Assembly (NCBI GenBank): GCA_944320865.1
Contig: CALUJC010000010.1
Span: forward strand, 1 to 64,000
Length of the DNA: 64,000 bases
Source of the DNA: an uncultured Bacteroides sp.
Lineage (GTDB): Bacteria; Bacteroidota; Bacteroidia; Bacteroidales; Bacteroidaceae
Reading direction: 5' to 3'
The stretch's first letter is position 1; each line of letters starts with the position of its first letter. This document shows, piece by piece, positions 54,724-62,899 of the stretch. Made by a program: the position numbers and the translations under genes. Under the pieces are notes generated by a model, which saw only the letters and a program-made list of their open reading frames with translations, ran no database searches and had not been told where the DNA came from.

Positions 54724-55335
54724 ATGTCTGTGCGGGTTGGCATTACGGGTGGCATCGGTAGCGGAAAGAGCGTGGTGTCGCGCTTGTTGGGACTGATGGG
54801 TGTTCCGGTTTACATATCTGATACGGAAACCAAGCGCTTGATGGTGACCGATGGACAGATACGCGACGGGTTGGTGGACTTGTTGGGGCCATCGGTCTAT
54901 GCGGGTGGCTGTTTGAACAAGACCCTTCTGGCCTCTTATCTCTTCGGAGATAAAGAACATGCAAAGGCTGTCAATGCTATTGTGCATCCGCGTGTGCGCG
55001 ATGACTTTCGCCGGTGGGTGCAAGGGCATGCTTCATATCCTTTGGTAGGCATTGAGTCGGCTATTTTGCTTGAGGCCGGTTTCCGTACCGAGGTGGACTA
55101 TGTGGTTATGGTATATGCGCCGCGAGAAGTGCGTGTGCGCCGCTCGGTGGAAAGGGATGCTTCCACCCGCAGCCAAGTGGAACAACGTATCAACCACCAA
55201 ATGGATGACGAGGAAAAACGCCGGCAGGCCGATTTCGTTATTTTGAACGATGGGGAAGCTCCGCTAATTCCGCAGGTTTTAAAGCTGATTGCTTCCCTAT
55301 CTGAAAATATTCCCTTACCTTTGCCCGCCGAATAA
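54724..55335 (+). CDS. coaE: Dephospho-CoA kinase
   Basis: 203 residues. The P-loop is [43 protein letters not shown] and the [16 protein letters not shown] end segment match CoaE. It phosphorylates the 3' hydroxyl of dephospho-CoA, the last step of coenzyme A synthesis. A MaoC-type (possibly CoA-dependent) enzyme precedes it. The stop is 33 bases before the DUF5606 gene. Confidence 0.97.
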   Translation: MSVRVGITGGIGSGKSVVSRLLGLMGVPVYISDTETKRLMVTDGQIRDGLVDLLGPSVYAGGCLNKTLLASYLFGDKEHAKAVNAIVHPRVRDDFRRWVQGHASYPLVGIESAILLEAGFRTEVDYVVMVYAPREVRVRRSVERDASTRSQVEQRINHQMDDEEKRRQADFVILNDGEAPLIPQVLKLIASLSENIPLPLPAE

Positions 55336-55368
55336 ATAGTACCAACCATTAAAACTGAATAATTGAGT

Positions 55369-55800
55369 ATGTTGAAGACTATCTTGTCTATTTCCGGGAA
55401 GCCCGGCTTGTACAAGCTTGTTTCCAGAGGGAAAAACGTGTTGATTGTAGAATCGCTAATCGATAAAAAGCGTACTCCTGCTTATGGTAAGGAGAAAATT
55501 GTGTCACTTGGCGATATTGCCATGTACACAGATGCTGACGATGTGCCTTTGCGTGAAATCTTGGCTTCCATGAAGAAAAAGGAAAATGGGGCAGCTGTGG
55601 CTTTAGATATCAAAAAGGCTTCTCCAGAGGAGCTTCGTGCCTATATGGCTGCTGTTTTACCAAACTTTGATAGAGACCGTGTCCATGTGTCGGATATCAA
55701 AAAACTTATTTCATGGTATAACCTTTTGATGGCAAATGGCTTGACCGATTTCGAAGAACCTGCCGATACAGAAGAAGTTGCAGAAGATAAGGCCGAATAA
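55369..55800 (+). CDS. DUF5606 family protein
   Basis: 143 residues from ATG 55369. The N-terminal 70 residues (MLKTILSISGKPGLYKLVSR, then VESLIDKKRTPAYGKEKIVSLGDIAMYTD) are the conserved DUF5606 pattern, followed by an EELRAYMAAVLPNFDRDRVHVSDIKKLISWYNLL helical block and an acidic tail. It is soluble and widespread in Bacteroidetes, with no known function. Linkage to coaE is common in my recollection but not proof of a role. An intrinsic terminator lies 25 bases after the stop. Confidence 0.9.
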   Translation: MLKTILSISGKPGLYKLVSRGKNVLIVESLIDKKRTPAYGKEKIVSLGDIAMYTDADDVPLREILASMKKKENGAAVALDIKKASPEELRAYMAAVLPNFDRDRVHVSDIKKLISWYNLLMANGLTDFEEPADTEEVAEDKAE

Positions 55801-55824
55801 GTAAAGTTTCGACATAGCATAATA

Positions 55825-55862
55825 AGGGAGAATGCGTTTTGTTTTAGCTTTCTCCTTTTTTG
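55825..55862 (+). terminator. Terminator after the DUF5606 gene
   Basis: GGAGAA-T-GC and GC-T-TTCTCC pair (one T-T mismatch) around a loop of about ten bases, followed by TTTTTT. It closes the MaoC-coaE-DUF5606 transcript. Confidence 0.75.
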
Positions 55863-55863
55863 T

Positions 55864-56049
55864 TAAGAGTCTGTCGTTTAAATTTTGCTCAGCTTTATTT
55901 TGAGGGGTTGTTTCCGAAGATATTTTTCTGTTGCCGTGAGGAGCGTAGCGGGCTACGTGACGAATAACAACAGGGAAAGAGACCGGAAAGAGACTCAAAA
56001 GGGGCTGAATAAAAATCTTTAAGAGGAAAATATAAACGACAGGCTCTAA
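55864..56049. mobile_element. MITE-like element with 3-bp TAA duplication
   Basis: GAGTCTGTCGTTTAAATTTT (from 55867) and its near reverse complement AAAATATAAACGACAGGCTC (ending 56046) are 20-base terminal inverted repeats with two mismatches. TAA flanks both ends (55864-55866 and 56047-56049), consistent with a 3-bp target duplication. The interior has no gene. GAG ends and TNA-type targets are features of IS1031/IS427-like members of the IS5 family, so it may be a non-autonomous relative. No transposase lies in the window. Confidence 0.7.
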
Positions 56050-56122
56050 TTATAGAGCGGGGAAAATATGTATAAGGAGGGTTGGAAAGCTTGTCATGTT
56101 CCAAGCTTTCTCAGTCTGCTTG

Positions 56123-56153
56123 TTGTCTGTGTGAGGATTTTGCTTTATTTTTG
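56123..56153 (+). promoter_or_regulatory. Promoter of nadE
   Basis: TTG (56123-56125) and TATTTTTG (56146-56153) are separated by 20 bases. The ATG at 56187 is 33 bases beyond the -7 box, which excludes the upstream in-frame start at 56082. Confidence 0.65.
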
Positions 56154-56186
56154 TGCTGTAGTATTACCAACTTTGACGGATTGTTT

Positions 56187-58109
56187 ATGAATTACGGATT
56201 TGTAAAGGTTGCGGCGGCAGTGCCGCGTGTAAAGGTGGCCGATTGCAAGCACAATGCCAACCAGATTGAGAAGGAGATTATCATTGCCGACGGCAAGGGC
56301 GTGCAGGTGATTGTTTTTCCGGAGCTGAGCATCACGGGCTATACGTGTGCCGACCTCTTTGCCCAGCAGGTACTGCTGGAGGAGGCGGAAATGGGACTGA
56401 TGCAGGTACTGAACAGCACGCGCCAACTCGACATTATTTCTATTGTGGGAATGCCTGTGTCCTTGAACGGGGCGTTGCTGAATGCTGCCGTGGTGATACA
56501 GAAGGGTAAGATTCTGGGTATTGTGCCCAAGACTTATTTGCCTAACTATAAGGAATTTTATGAAAAACGTTGGTTTACATCGGCTGCGGACGTGGCCGAC
56601 ACAAGTGTCCGCATGTGCGGGCAGGTAGTGCCGTTGGGGGCGGACCTGCTGTTTGAAACGTCGGACGTGGTGTTTGGCATTGAACTGTGCGAAGACCTTT
56701 GGTCACCTGTACCTCCGGCCTCCATGCTGGCATTGCAGGGGGCGGAGATTATCTTTAACCTTTCGGCAGACAATGAGGGCATAGGCAAGCACGATTACCT
56801 GTGCTCACTCATCAGCCAGCAGTCGGCACGGTGCATAGCCGGCTATGTGTTCAGTTCGTGCGGTTTCGGAGAATCGACTACCGACGTGGTGTTTGCCGGC
56901 AACGGGCTGATTTACGAAAACGGCACACTACTGGCACGCAGCAAGCGCTTTTCGTTGGATGAACAGGTGGTGGTGAGCGAGATTGACGTGGAGCGCCTGC
57001 GCACAGAGCGTCGCGTAAATACGACCTTTGCTTCGTGTCGTGCACTCCTTTGCGGTGCGGGGACTGTACGACGTATTGCTACAGAGTATGTCAACAGCAA
57101 GGAGCTTTCGTTGACCCGCACCTTCGATCCGCATCCCTTCATGCCGCAGTGTGCTCGGACAGACGAACGCTGCGAGGAAATTTTCTCCATCCAGGTGGCC
57201 GGCTTGGCGCAAAGGCTGGTGCATACGCAGGCCAAAAGTGCCGTGGTGGGTATTTCCGGCGGGTTAGACTCCACATTGGCATTGTTGGTTTGTGTCCGCA
57301 CGTTCGACAAGTTGGGCTGGCCGCGCAAAGGCATTATCGGTGTCACCATGCCGGGTTTCGGTACTACCGACCGCACACATCAGAATGCCGTCAGCCTGAT
57401 GGCGGCTCTTGGGGTAACGGTGCGTGAAGTGAGCATTAAGAAGGCTTGCCTACAGCATTTTGAAGATATTGGCCACGATCCGGAAACGCACGATGTGGTG
57501 TACGAGAACTCTCAGGCACGCGAACGAACCCAGGTTTTGATGGATATTGCCAACCAAACAGGAGGCATGGTGGTAGGTACGGGTGACCTTTCGGAACTGG
57601 CATTGGGCTGGGCGACTTACAACGGCGACCACATGTCGATGTATGGTGTGAATGCCGGTGTGCCTAAGACATTGGTGCGCTATTTGGTGAAATGGGTGGC
57701 CGAACACGGCATGGACGCGGTTGCGAGCCATACGTTACTCGACATTGTAGACACGCCCATCAGTCCTGAATTGATTCCGGCGGATAAAGACGGTAACATT
57801 AGCCAGGTGACGGAGGACTTGGTGGGACCATATGAGCTGCATGACTTTTTCTTGTATTATTTCTTGCGCTACGGTTTCCGTCCCTCCAAAATATACTTCT
57901 TGGCGGCACAGGCTTTCAAGGGTATTTATGAGGATGAAACTATCAAGAAGTGGCTGCACACCTTCTGTCGCCGTTTTTTCAACCAGCAGTTCAAACGTTC
58001 GTGCTTGCCCGACGGCCCCAAGGTGGGCAGTATAGCCCTAAGCCCGCGAGGTGATTGGCGTATGCCGAGCGATGCTACTGTGAGGATGTGGCTGAACGAT
58101 TTGGAATGA
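56187..58109 (+). CDS. nadE: Glutamine-dependent NAD+ synthetase
   Basis: 640 residues from ATG 56187. The N-terminal carbon-nitrogen hydrolase (glutaminase) domain has catalytic E46 (VFPELSITGY), a Lys in LPNYKEFYEKRWF and C168 (GIELCEDLW). The C-terminal NAD synthase domain has the P-loop-like SGGLDSTLAL (357-366), GVTMPGFGTTDRT and TGDLSELALGWATYNGDHMSMY. It amidates deamido-NAD+ using ammonia channelled from glutamine. The last 35 bases overlap the end of the convergent solute-binding protein gene. Confidence 0.98.
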   Translation: MNYGFVKVAAAVPRVKVADCKHNANQIEKEIIIADGKGVQVIVFPELSITGYTCADLFAQQVLLEEAEMGLMQVLNSTRQLDIISIVGMPVSLNGALLNAAVVIQKGKILGIVPKTYLPNYKEFYEKRWFTSAADVADTSVRMCGQVVPLGADLLFETSDVVFGIELCEDLWSPVPPASMLALQGAEIIFNLSADNEGIGKHDYLCSLISQQSARCIAGYVFSSCGFGESTTDVVFAGNGLIYENGTLLARSKRFSLDEQVVVSEIDVERLRTERRVNTTFASCRALLCGAGTVRRIATEYVNSKELSLTRTFDPHPFMPQCARTDERCEEIFSIQVAGLAQRLVHTQAKSAVVGISGGLDSTLALLVCVRTFDKLGWPRKGIIGVTMPGFGTTDRTHQNAVSLMAALGVTVREVSIKKACLQHFEDIGHDPETHDVVYENSQARERTQVLMDIANQTGGMVVGTGDLSELALGWATYNGDHMSMYGVNAGVPKTLVRYLVKWVAEHGMDAVASHTLLDIVDTPISPELIPADKDGNISQVTEDLVGPYELHDFFLYYFLRYGFRPSKIYFLAAQAFKGIYEDETIKKWLHTFCRRFFNQQFKRSCLPDGPKVGSIALSPRGDWRMPSDATVRMWLNDLE

Positions 58110-58959
58110 CGGGCGAAAGTCTGTACTGGCGGCATAGCGTGTGGTAGGCTTTGCTCTTTTCATAGGTTTCGAGCCAGGAATTCAGGCTATCGAGCAGGGC
58201 TGTCGATTGTTTACTCACGGCCCATGAGTGAAACTGTGTGAAGCCAATGGCCACGCTGATATCTATTTGTGGAAGGCTGTCTAGTGCGGTACGGGCTATG
58301 CTTTCATCGCATACGGCATAGTCGATGTCGCCATGGGCTACGAGCGAAATGAGTTGTTCGGCGCCATAGCGTTCTATTTCGCGGATGTAGATGGTATCTC
58401 CAATCTCATCCCCCAGATTGCGAATACGAAGCATGGCGGGCGAGTCTTTTACTACGTGCACCGTCTTGCCGGCCAAGTCAAGCTGGTTGGCGATGGCAAG
58501 GGTGTCGCTATGTGTAGTGTCTTTACGTTGTACCAGCACTTGTCGGTTCAGTACGATGGGGATGGTAAGCAGTAGGGAATCTTTCAGTTCGCTGGTGGCC
58601 AGCAGGCCGTAGGCTATCAGGTCGTATTTGCCTTGTTTCAGCCCTTCCAGTTGTTTGCCGAAAGACATTTCGGCCGATAAGTCGCACTTTAAGCCGTGTT
58701 CGCGGGCAAATGCGGTCAGAAGTTCGTAGTGAAAGCCTGCCACAGTATCGCCGGCTGCATGGTAGCTGATGGGGTCATATTCTGTGACGGCATGCAGTAT
58801 GCCTTCTGCCTGTATTTCGGCATAATCCCTATGGGTGGTTTGGATGGTAGCAGCTGGCTCTTTCTTGAAAGTAAGCAGGAAAGCCGTGGCCAGGATAAGC
58901 ATGGCCAGTGTTGTCAGTAAGATATATTTCTGCCCTTTATTTTTTGGAGAGTATTGCAT
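58075..58959 (-). CDS. Solute-binding family 3 protein, membrane-anchored
   Basis: 294 residues. An N-terminal uncleaved-looking hydrophobic segment (YILLTTLAMLILATAFLLTF) anchors it. The rest is a bacterial extracellular solute-binding fold (SBP family 3): ILHAVTEYDPISYHAAGDTVAGFHYELLTAFAREHGLKC, GLKQGKYDLIAYGLLAT, DLAGKTVHVVKDSPAMLRIRNL, GDIDYAVCDESIA. No ABC transporter gene is adjacent, so it may act as a sensor or like the N-terminal part of MltF; the lytic transglycosylase domain is absent. It follows the porin gene by 27 bases on the same strand and probably shares its transcript. Confidence 0.87.
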   Translation of the reverse strand: MQYSPKNKGQKYILLTTLAMLILATAFLLTFKKEPAATIQTTHRDYAEIQAEGILHAVTEYDPISYHAAGDTVAGFHYELLTAFAREHGLKCDLSAEMSFGKQLEGLKQGKYDLIAYGLLATSELKDSLLLTIPIVLNRQVLVQRKDTTHSDTLAIANQLDLAGKTVHVVKDSPAMLRIRNLGDEIGDTIYIREIERYGAEQLISLVAHGDIDYAVCDESIARTALDSLPQIDISVAIGFTQFHSWAVSKQSTALLDSLNSWLETYEKSKAYHTLCRQYRLSPVIPNRSATSSQ

Positions 58960-58986
58960 ATGTCAGTGTATGTGCGGGGAGAGGGG

Positions 58987-61095
58987 TTAATCGTAGAAAT
59001 TCCACGACACGCCAATCTTGAGCAGCCGCTGATTGATGGGATAGTGAGGTACAAGGAACATGTTGCGGTTACCTGAGCCTGCATTGACGTGGGACATCAT
59101 GGCGAAAAGGCGCGTGCGTTTCAAGTGCAGGTTAGCATAGACGCTGATGACGGGATAACCGCCTATTTCTACCTGTTCGTCAGTCGGTTGCAGGTGGAAT
59201 TGTTGGATGGCTGGCTGATAGGCCGGGGCATGGTAGGAAGTGAAATATCTGACATCGGCTCCCAACTGTACGGTCAGTACTTTCTTTGCCAGCTTGGTCA
59301 GCAGGTAGAAGTTGTGGTAGAGCGAGAACTCAGGCAAGGGCAACACGGTGGAGTTGCCTGTCTTTTGCCAGATTACTTCGTTGTCCAGATGGAAAATACC
59401 TAAACGGAAATTCTGCGACAAGGTTGCCGACAGCACTTGGATACTTCCGCTGTGTTGTTCGGGTAATGCTTTGGAGCCTAAATATGTATAGTTTTTGATG
59501 TTTTCTACGCCTGCACGCAGGTTGGTACCCCAGCGTTCGATGTTCAGTTCGCCTTCTACACGGGTGCGGAACTCTTTGCTCAGGTTATCGTTATCCCAAG
59601 TGAAGTGGTTGGAGTGGTAGTGGCGCATGTAGAAGGAGGGTAGTGTGTTGCTGATGTATCCTCTAGCATAGAAGTTGACGGTATCTTTCCACAGGCGAAA
59701 GTTCAGGTCTATGTTCCCTTTTACACGGAATTGGCCGATGGCTTTACCTGCCAGCCCGACTTCGCCGGTGGCATTGTAGTGCAGCAATTTGCCTTGGCGT
59801 TTGGCCAGCTCGCCGCCCACGTAGACTTCGTGCTCCTTGTAGTTCACCGGGGTGGGACGCTCAAGTTCCGTGTTCATGTTCATCAGCGTATAGCGGCTGA
59901 ACTTGTGGGAAATGTATGCTGTCAGCCCGGCTTTGGCGTATTTGTTGAAGCCTTCCAGCAAGGCAATGCCAAGGGTGTTTTTTACACTGATGGCCATAGT
60001 GCTGTCGCTGCTACTGCCTTCTTGCAGGTAGGTGTTGTCATAAATGGAGTTTTCGCCCGTTGGTTCGGCACCGGCCTTGAAGTTGCGGCGCGAACGTTCT
60101 ATCTTGAAGGTATGGATGAAGCTGGTGACAGGTACAAACTCTTCGACGATGAGGGTGTCCATGGGTATGGCGGTGCTGTCGCGCTGTGCTTTGCGGCGTG
60201 CGGCCTGGTCTTGGGTTTCTTCTACCTTGGTGGTCTCGCGGCGGAAGCCTAAGCGGTAGCGGTGGGTAAGGTAGACATAGAAGTTATGGTTGCGGTTGGT
60301 GGTCTGTTCCAGGTTGACCGGGATGTAGGAGGTTCCCCCGGGGTCTTCCATTTCTTCGGGGTGGGTGATGTAGCGGTCATCGGTGATTCCGCCATTCTCG
60401 TTCATCTTCATGTAGAAGTTCTGATAGGTGGCATGCATCTGGTAGCGTTCGCCGATGTAGCTGGCGAAAAGCCCGGCATTGAAGTGTGCAGTTGATTGGT
60501 TGAGGTAGAATCCGCGCCCGTACAGGTAATCGATATTGAATCCGAAAGCCATTCGCTTATTGGCGTTGACCGAGAAATATGATTTGAAGCGTTCTTCTCC
60601 GTTTACTTTATTGCCCGCTTTGTAGTAGGACAGGTTGGTGTAGGGTACGTTGCTGTTGGTGAACCTAACTTCACTGGGGCGTAAATAGAAGCTTGACAGG
60701 GGTTCTATAAAGAGGGTAGGCTCGTCGTCACGCCGTTCAAAGAAGATGCGCGACAGGCGTGCTGAACCCAGGTTGCCTAAGTAGTTGTAGTGCCCCGTCA
60801 TTCCGTCGACCAGGTTGGAGTTCTGGAAATTGAGGCTGGCAGTGTCGGCAGGCATCAGGTGGCGTTCGCCCAATTCGCCGTTCACTTGCCACATGTAGAG
60901 TTTGGGTGGGAGGCTTTTAATGTCTACATTGGTGCTGTCTTCCAAGTTGTCGGGCAGCGTGGAAGGGTCTACCTGGTTGCCGTAGGCGTCGCGCAGGGTA
61001 TTGCCCGTCTGGGTGACGGGGCGCAGGGCTTGTGCCCCCGCGCTTGCGGTGGCAAGCAGGGTTAAGAGCAAATATGTCAGTAGGCTACGTCTCAT
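58987..61095 (-). CDS. Bacteroidetes putative porin
   Basis: 702 residues from ATG 61095, which gives a signal peptide (SLLTYLLLTLLATASAGAQA). The N-terminal mature part has YMWQVNGELGERHLMPADTASLNFQNSNLVDGMTGHYNYLGNLGSA, a segment of this family. The remainder is a large outer membrane beta-barrel with many aromatic-ended strands and a charged internal loop (KVEETQDQAARRKAQRD). The last residues ISWNFYD-like (IGVSWNFYD) resemble an OMP terminus. Substrate unknown. The -7 box sits only ten bases before this ATG, implying a very short leader. Confidence 0.88.
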   Translation of the reverse strand: MRRSLLTYLLLTLLATASAGAQALRPVTQTGNTLRDAYGNQVDPSTLPDNLEDSTNVDIKSLPPKLYMWQVNGELGERHLMPADTASLNFQNSNLVDGMTGHYNYLGNLGSARLSRIFFERRDDEPTLFIEPLSSFYLRPSEVRFTNSNVPYTNLSYYKAGNKVNGEERFKSYFSVNANKRMAFGFNIDYLYGRGFYLNQSTAHFNAGLFASYIGERYQMHATYQNFYMKMNENGGITDDRYITHPEEMEDPGGTSYIPVNLEQTTNRNHNFYVYLTHRYRLGFRRETTKVEETQDQAARRKAQRDSTAIPMDTLIVEEFVPVTSFIHTFKIERSRRNFKAGAEPTGENSIYDNTYLQEGSSSDSTMAISVKNTLGIALLEGFNKYAKAGLTAYISHKFSRYTLMNMNTELERPTPVNYKEHEVYVGGELAKRQGKLLHYNATGEVGLAGKAIGQFRVKGNIDLNFRLWKDTVNFYARGYISNTLPSFYMRHYHSNHFTWDNDNLSKEFRTRVEGELNIERWGTNLRAGVENIKNYTYLGSKALPEQHSGSIQVLSATLSQNFRLGIFHLDNEVIWQKTGNSTVLPLPEFSLYHNFYLLTKLAKKVLTVQLGADVRYFTSYHAPAYQPAIQQFHLQPTDEQVEIGGYPVISVYANLHLKRTRLFAMMSHVNAGSGNRNMFLVPHYPINQRLLKIGVSWNFYD

Positions 61096-61104
61096 AAATC
61101 GGGG

Positions 61105-61112
61105 CAAAGATA
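61105..61112 (-). promoter_or_regulatory. -7 box very close to the porin start
   Basis: TATCTTTG on the minus strand is a perfect TAnnTTTG box that ends nine bases before the ATG at 61095. Bacteroides transcripts usually begin about 5-8 bases after this box, so the porin message would be almost leaderless. A -33 element is not obvious. Confidence 0.5.
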
Positions 61113-61186
61113 CAACAAAATATGGTTTGCTCCGCTATTTGCATGTTTTTTGCGTCTTTTTTGCATTCGGGAAGATTGTCTTCTTT

Positions 61187-61378
61187 GTGTGGTGGGTGCA
61201 CCATAGTGTCGTGTGGTGGGTGCACCACTGTATCGTGTGGTGGGTGCACCACTGTACCGTGTGGTGGGTGCACCACTGTACCGTGTGGTGGGTGCACCAC
61301 TGTATCGTGTGGTGGGTACACCATAGTGCCGTGTGGTGAGTACCACATCGTCCCGTGTGGTGGATAAGCACACGGGAC
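61187..61378. repeat. 24-bp tandem array, eight units
   Basis: Eight 24-base units start GTGTGGTGGGTGCACCAC, with units 2 to 5 nearly identical (only T/C changes near the end) and units 6 to 8 drifting. Each unit contains GTGGTG facing CACCAC, so each can form its own hairpin. The last unit joins an 11-bp perfect hairpin (61349-61379). The array lies ten bases after the korC-type stop codon on the minus strand. Frames through it on both strands are repeats, not genes. Confidence 0.92.
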
Positions 61379-61379
61379 G
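61349..61379 (-). terminator. Hairpin after the korC-type gene
   Basis: CGTCCCGTGTG (61349-61359) is the exact reverse complement of CACACGGGACG (61369-61379), with a nine-base loop. It lies nine bases after the stop. There is no T-run, so it is a likely message-end structure rather than a classical intrinsic terminator. Confidence 0.55.
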
Positions 61380-61388
61380 AGGCAGTGA

Positions 61389-61931
61389 TCAGGCTTTGCG
61401 GATGAGTTCCATGCCTTTCTTGATGGCCTCCTCGTTCATGGGGATGAGGTGGTGGTGGCGTTCGGGCAGCGTTTTCTTCAGGCCCTTGATGACGTTGTCC
61501 AGGGTGACGATGGGCATCACCTTGAGCAGGCCGCCCAGTACTATCATGTTGAAGGCCTTGCTGTTGCTCATCTCGTTGGCAGCATCCATGGCGTCAATGC
61601 GATAGACCTGGATGTCCGTCCGCGTAGGCGGGTTGATGATGCCGTAGCCGTCGTAGATGAGTATGCCGCCGGGCTTCACTTTGCTTTCAAACTTTTCCAG
61701 CGAGGGCTGGTTCAAGATGATGGCGGCATCATACCGGCTTAAGATAGGAGAGGAAATCCTCTCATCACTGACGATAACAGTAACATTGGCTGTACCGCCA
61801 CGTTGTTCGGGGCCGTATGCCGGCATCCAAGTCACTTCCTTGCCTTCCATCAGTCCGGAGTAGGCCAGTATTTTACCCATGGAAAGGACGCCTTGGCCGC
61901 CGAATCCTGCTATAATGATTTCTGCTTTCAT
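61389..61931 (-). CDS. 2-oxoacid:ferredoxin oxidoreductase gamma subunit
   Basis: 180 residues. The family start EIIIAGFGGQGVLSMGKILAYSG and MPAYGPEQRGGTANVTVIVSDERISSPI are the gamma-subunit hallmarks (KorC/VorC/PorC type). It forms a complex with the alpha and beta subunits encoded upstream, oxidising 2-oxoacids to acyl-CoA while reducing ferredoxin. It is last in the operon, 20 bases after the beta subunit. Substrate could be branched-chain 2-oxoacids (Vor) or 2-oxoglutarate (Kor). Confidence 0.93.
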   Translation of the reverse strand: MKAEIIIAGFGGQGVLSMGKILAYSGLMEGKEVTWMPAYGPEQRGGTANVTVIVSDERISSPILSRYDAAIILNQPSLEKFESKVKPGGILIYDGYGIINPPTRTDIQVYRIDAMDAANEMSNSKAFNMIVLGGLLKVMPIVTLDNVIKGLKKTLPERHHHLIPMNEEAIKKGMELIRKA

Positions 61932-61951
61932 TGTCTTCGTTTGTCTTTAGG

Positions 61952-62713
61952 TTATTTATCTTTCAGGTCACCCAGCGGATAGAAGGGGAACATGTGTTCT
62001 TCCATCCATTTGTTGGCATCGGCGGGCGACATTTTCCATCCGGAGTTGCAAGTGGATACTATTTCTACCAGGTTACTTCCTTTGCCCGCCATGGAGTTCT
62101 CAAACGCTTTGCGGATTGCTTTCTTGGCTTTGCGGATAGCGGGGACGGATTGCACGCTTTGGCGGGTAACATAAGCGGTGCCCTCTAACTGTGCTGCAAT
62201 ATCGGCCATTTTCAAAGGGTAACCATGCAGGTGTGCATCGCGGCCATACGGGCATGTGGCGGTTTTCATACCGAGCAGGGTGGTAGGTGCCATTTGGCCG
62301 CCTGTCATTCCGTAAATGGCATTGTTGATGAAGATAATGGTGATGTTTTCGCCTCGGTTCAAAGCGTGAATAGTTTCTGCGGTTCCGATACAGGCCAAGT
62401 CGCCATCTCCCTGGTAGGTGAACACCAGTCTGCTTGGCCACAAGCGCTTAATGGCAGTAGCCAGCGCAGGAGCACGCCCGTGGGCAGCTTCTTGCCAGTC
62501 GATATCTAGATAGTTGTAGATGAATACCGCGCATCCTACGGGTGAGATGCCTATGGCTTTGTCTTCCATACCCATTTCTTCAATGACTTCAGCAATGAGT
62601 TTGTGTACTACGCCGTGACTACATCCCGGGCAATAGTGCATAGGATTGTTGTTCATCAGCGTTGGTTTTTTGTAAACCAAGTTTTCGGGCTTTATAATAT
62701 CTTCTTTTGTCAT
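61952..62713 (-). CDS. 2-oxoacid:ferredoxin oxidoreductase beta (TPP-binding) subunit
   Basis: 253 residues from ATG 62713 (a GTG two codons earlier is possible). The thiamine-diphosphate motif is GDGDLACIGTAETIHALNRGENITIIFINNAIYGMTGGQMAPTT (GDGD to NN). MHYCPGCSHGVVHKLIAEVIEE near the N terminus contains the conserved Cys pair of beta subunits. It carries the cofactor that decarboxylates the 2-oxoacid. It follows the 57-aa membrane protein gene by 12 bases. Confidence 0.95.
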   Translation of the reverse strand: MTKEDIIKPENLVYKKPTLMNNNPMHYCPGCSHGVVHKLIAEVIEEMGMEDKAIGISPVGCAVFIYNYLDIDWQEAAHGRAPALATAIKRLWPSRLVFTYQGDGDLACIGTAETIHALNRGENITIIFINNAIYGMTGGQMAPTTLLGMKTATCPYGRDAHLHGYPLKMADIAAQLEGTAYVTRQSVQSVPAIRKAKKAIRKAFENSMAGKGSNLVEIVSTCNSGWKMSPADANKWMEEHMFPFYPLGDLKDK

Positions 62714-62725
62714 AATCACTTCTAC

Positions 62726-62899
62726 TTATCTGTTGGTGAAACGAATAAAGAACTCCATCAGCTTGAAGAATATGGCTGCTCCACAAACATATAGAAACAG
62801 CTTGAAATCGTCGCGCGCTGCAAAGTAAACGATGATAGCGGCTATTGCCAGTATCATGAATAGAATGTTCAGTATGTTTCTTATTTTATCGGTATTCAT
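62726..62899 (-). CDS. 57-aa membrane protein inside the oxidoreductase operon
   Basis: A short frame starting MNTDKIRNILNILFMILAIA with two hydrophobic segments (about residues 7-27, LNILFMILAIAAIIVYF, and 33-47, FKLFLYVCGAAIFFKL) and a basic C terminus (FIRFTNR). Its ATG overlaps the alpha-subunit stop (ATGA at 62896-62899), and its stop is 12 bases before the beta subunit. The tight coupling between two subunits of one enzyme suggests a functional link, such as membrane tethering of the complex; this is inference. I recall similar small proteins at this position in other Bacteroides but no name. Confidence 0.8.
   Translation of the reverse strand: MNTDKIRNILNILFMILAIAAIIVYFAARDDFKLFLYVCGAAIFFKLMEFFIRFTNR

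Noticed and set aside
61085-61373. Frames with HHTVQWCT or PTTRYSGA repeats on both strands
   Set aside because: They are open in several frames at once because the 24-bp unit is a multiple of three without stop codons; no start context or non-repeat sequence supports a protein.
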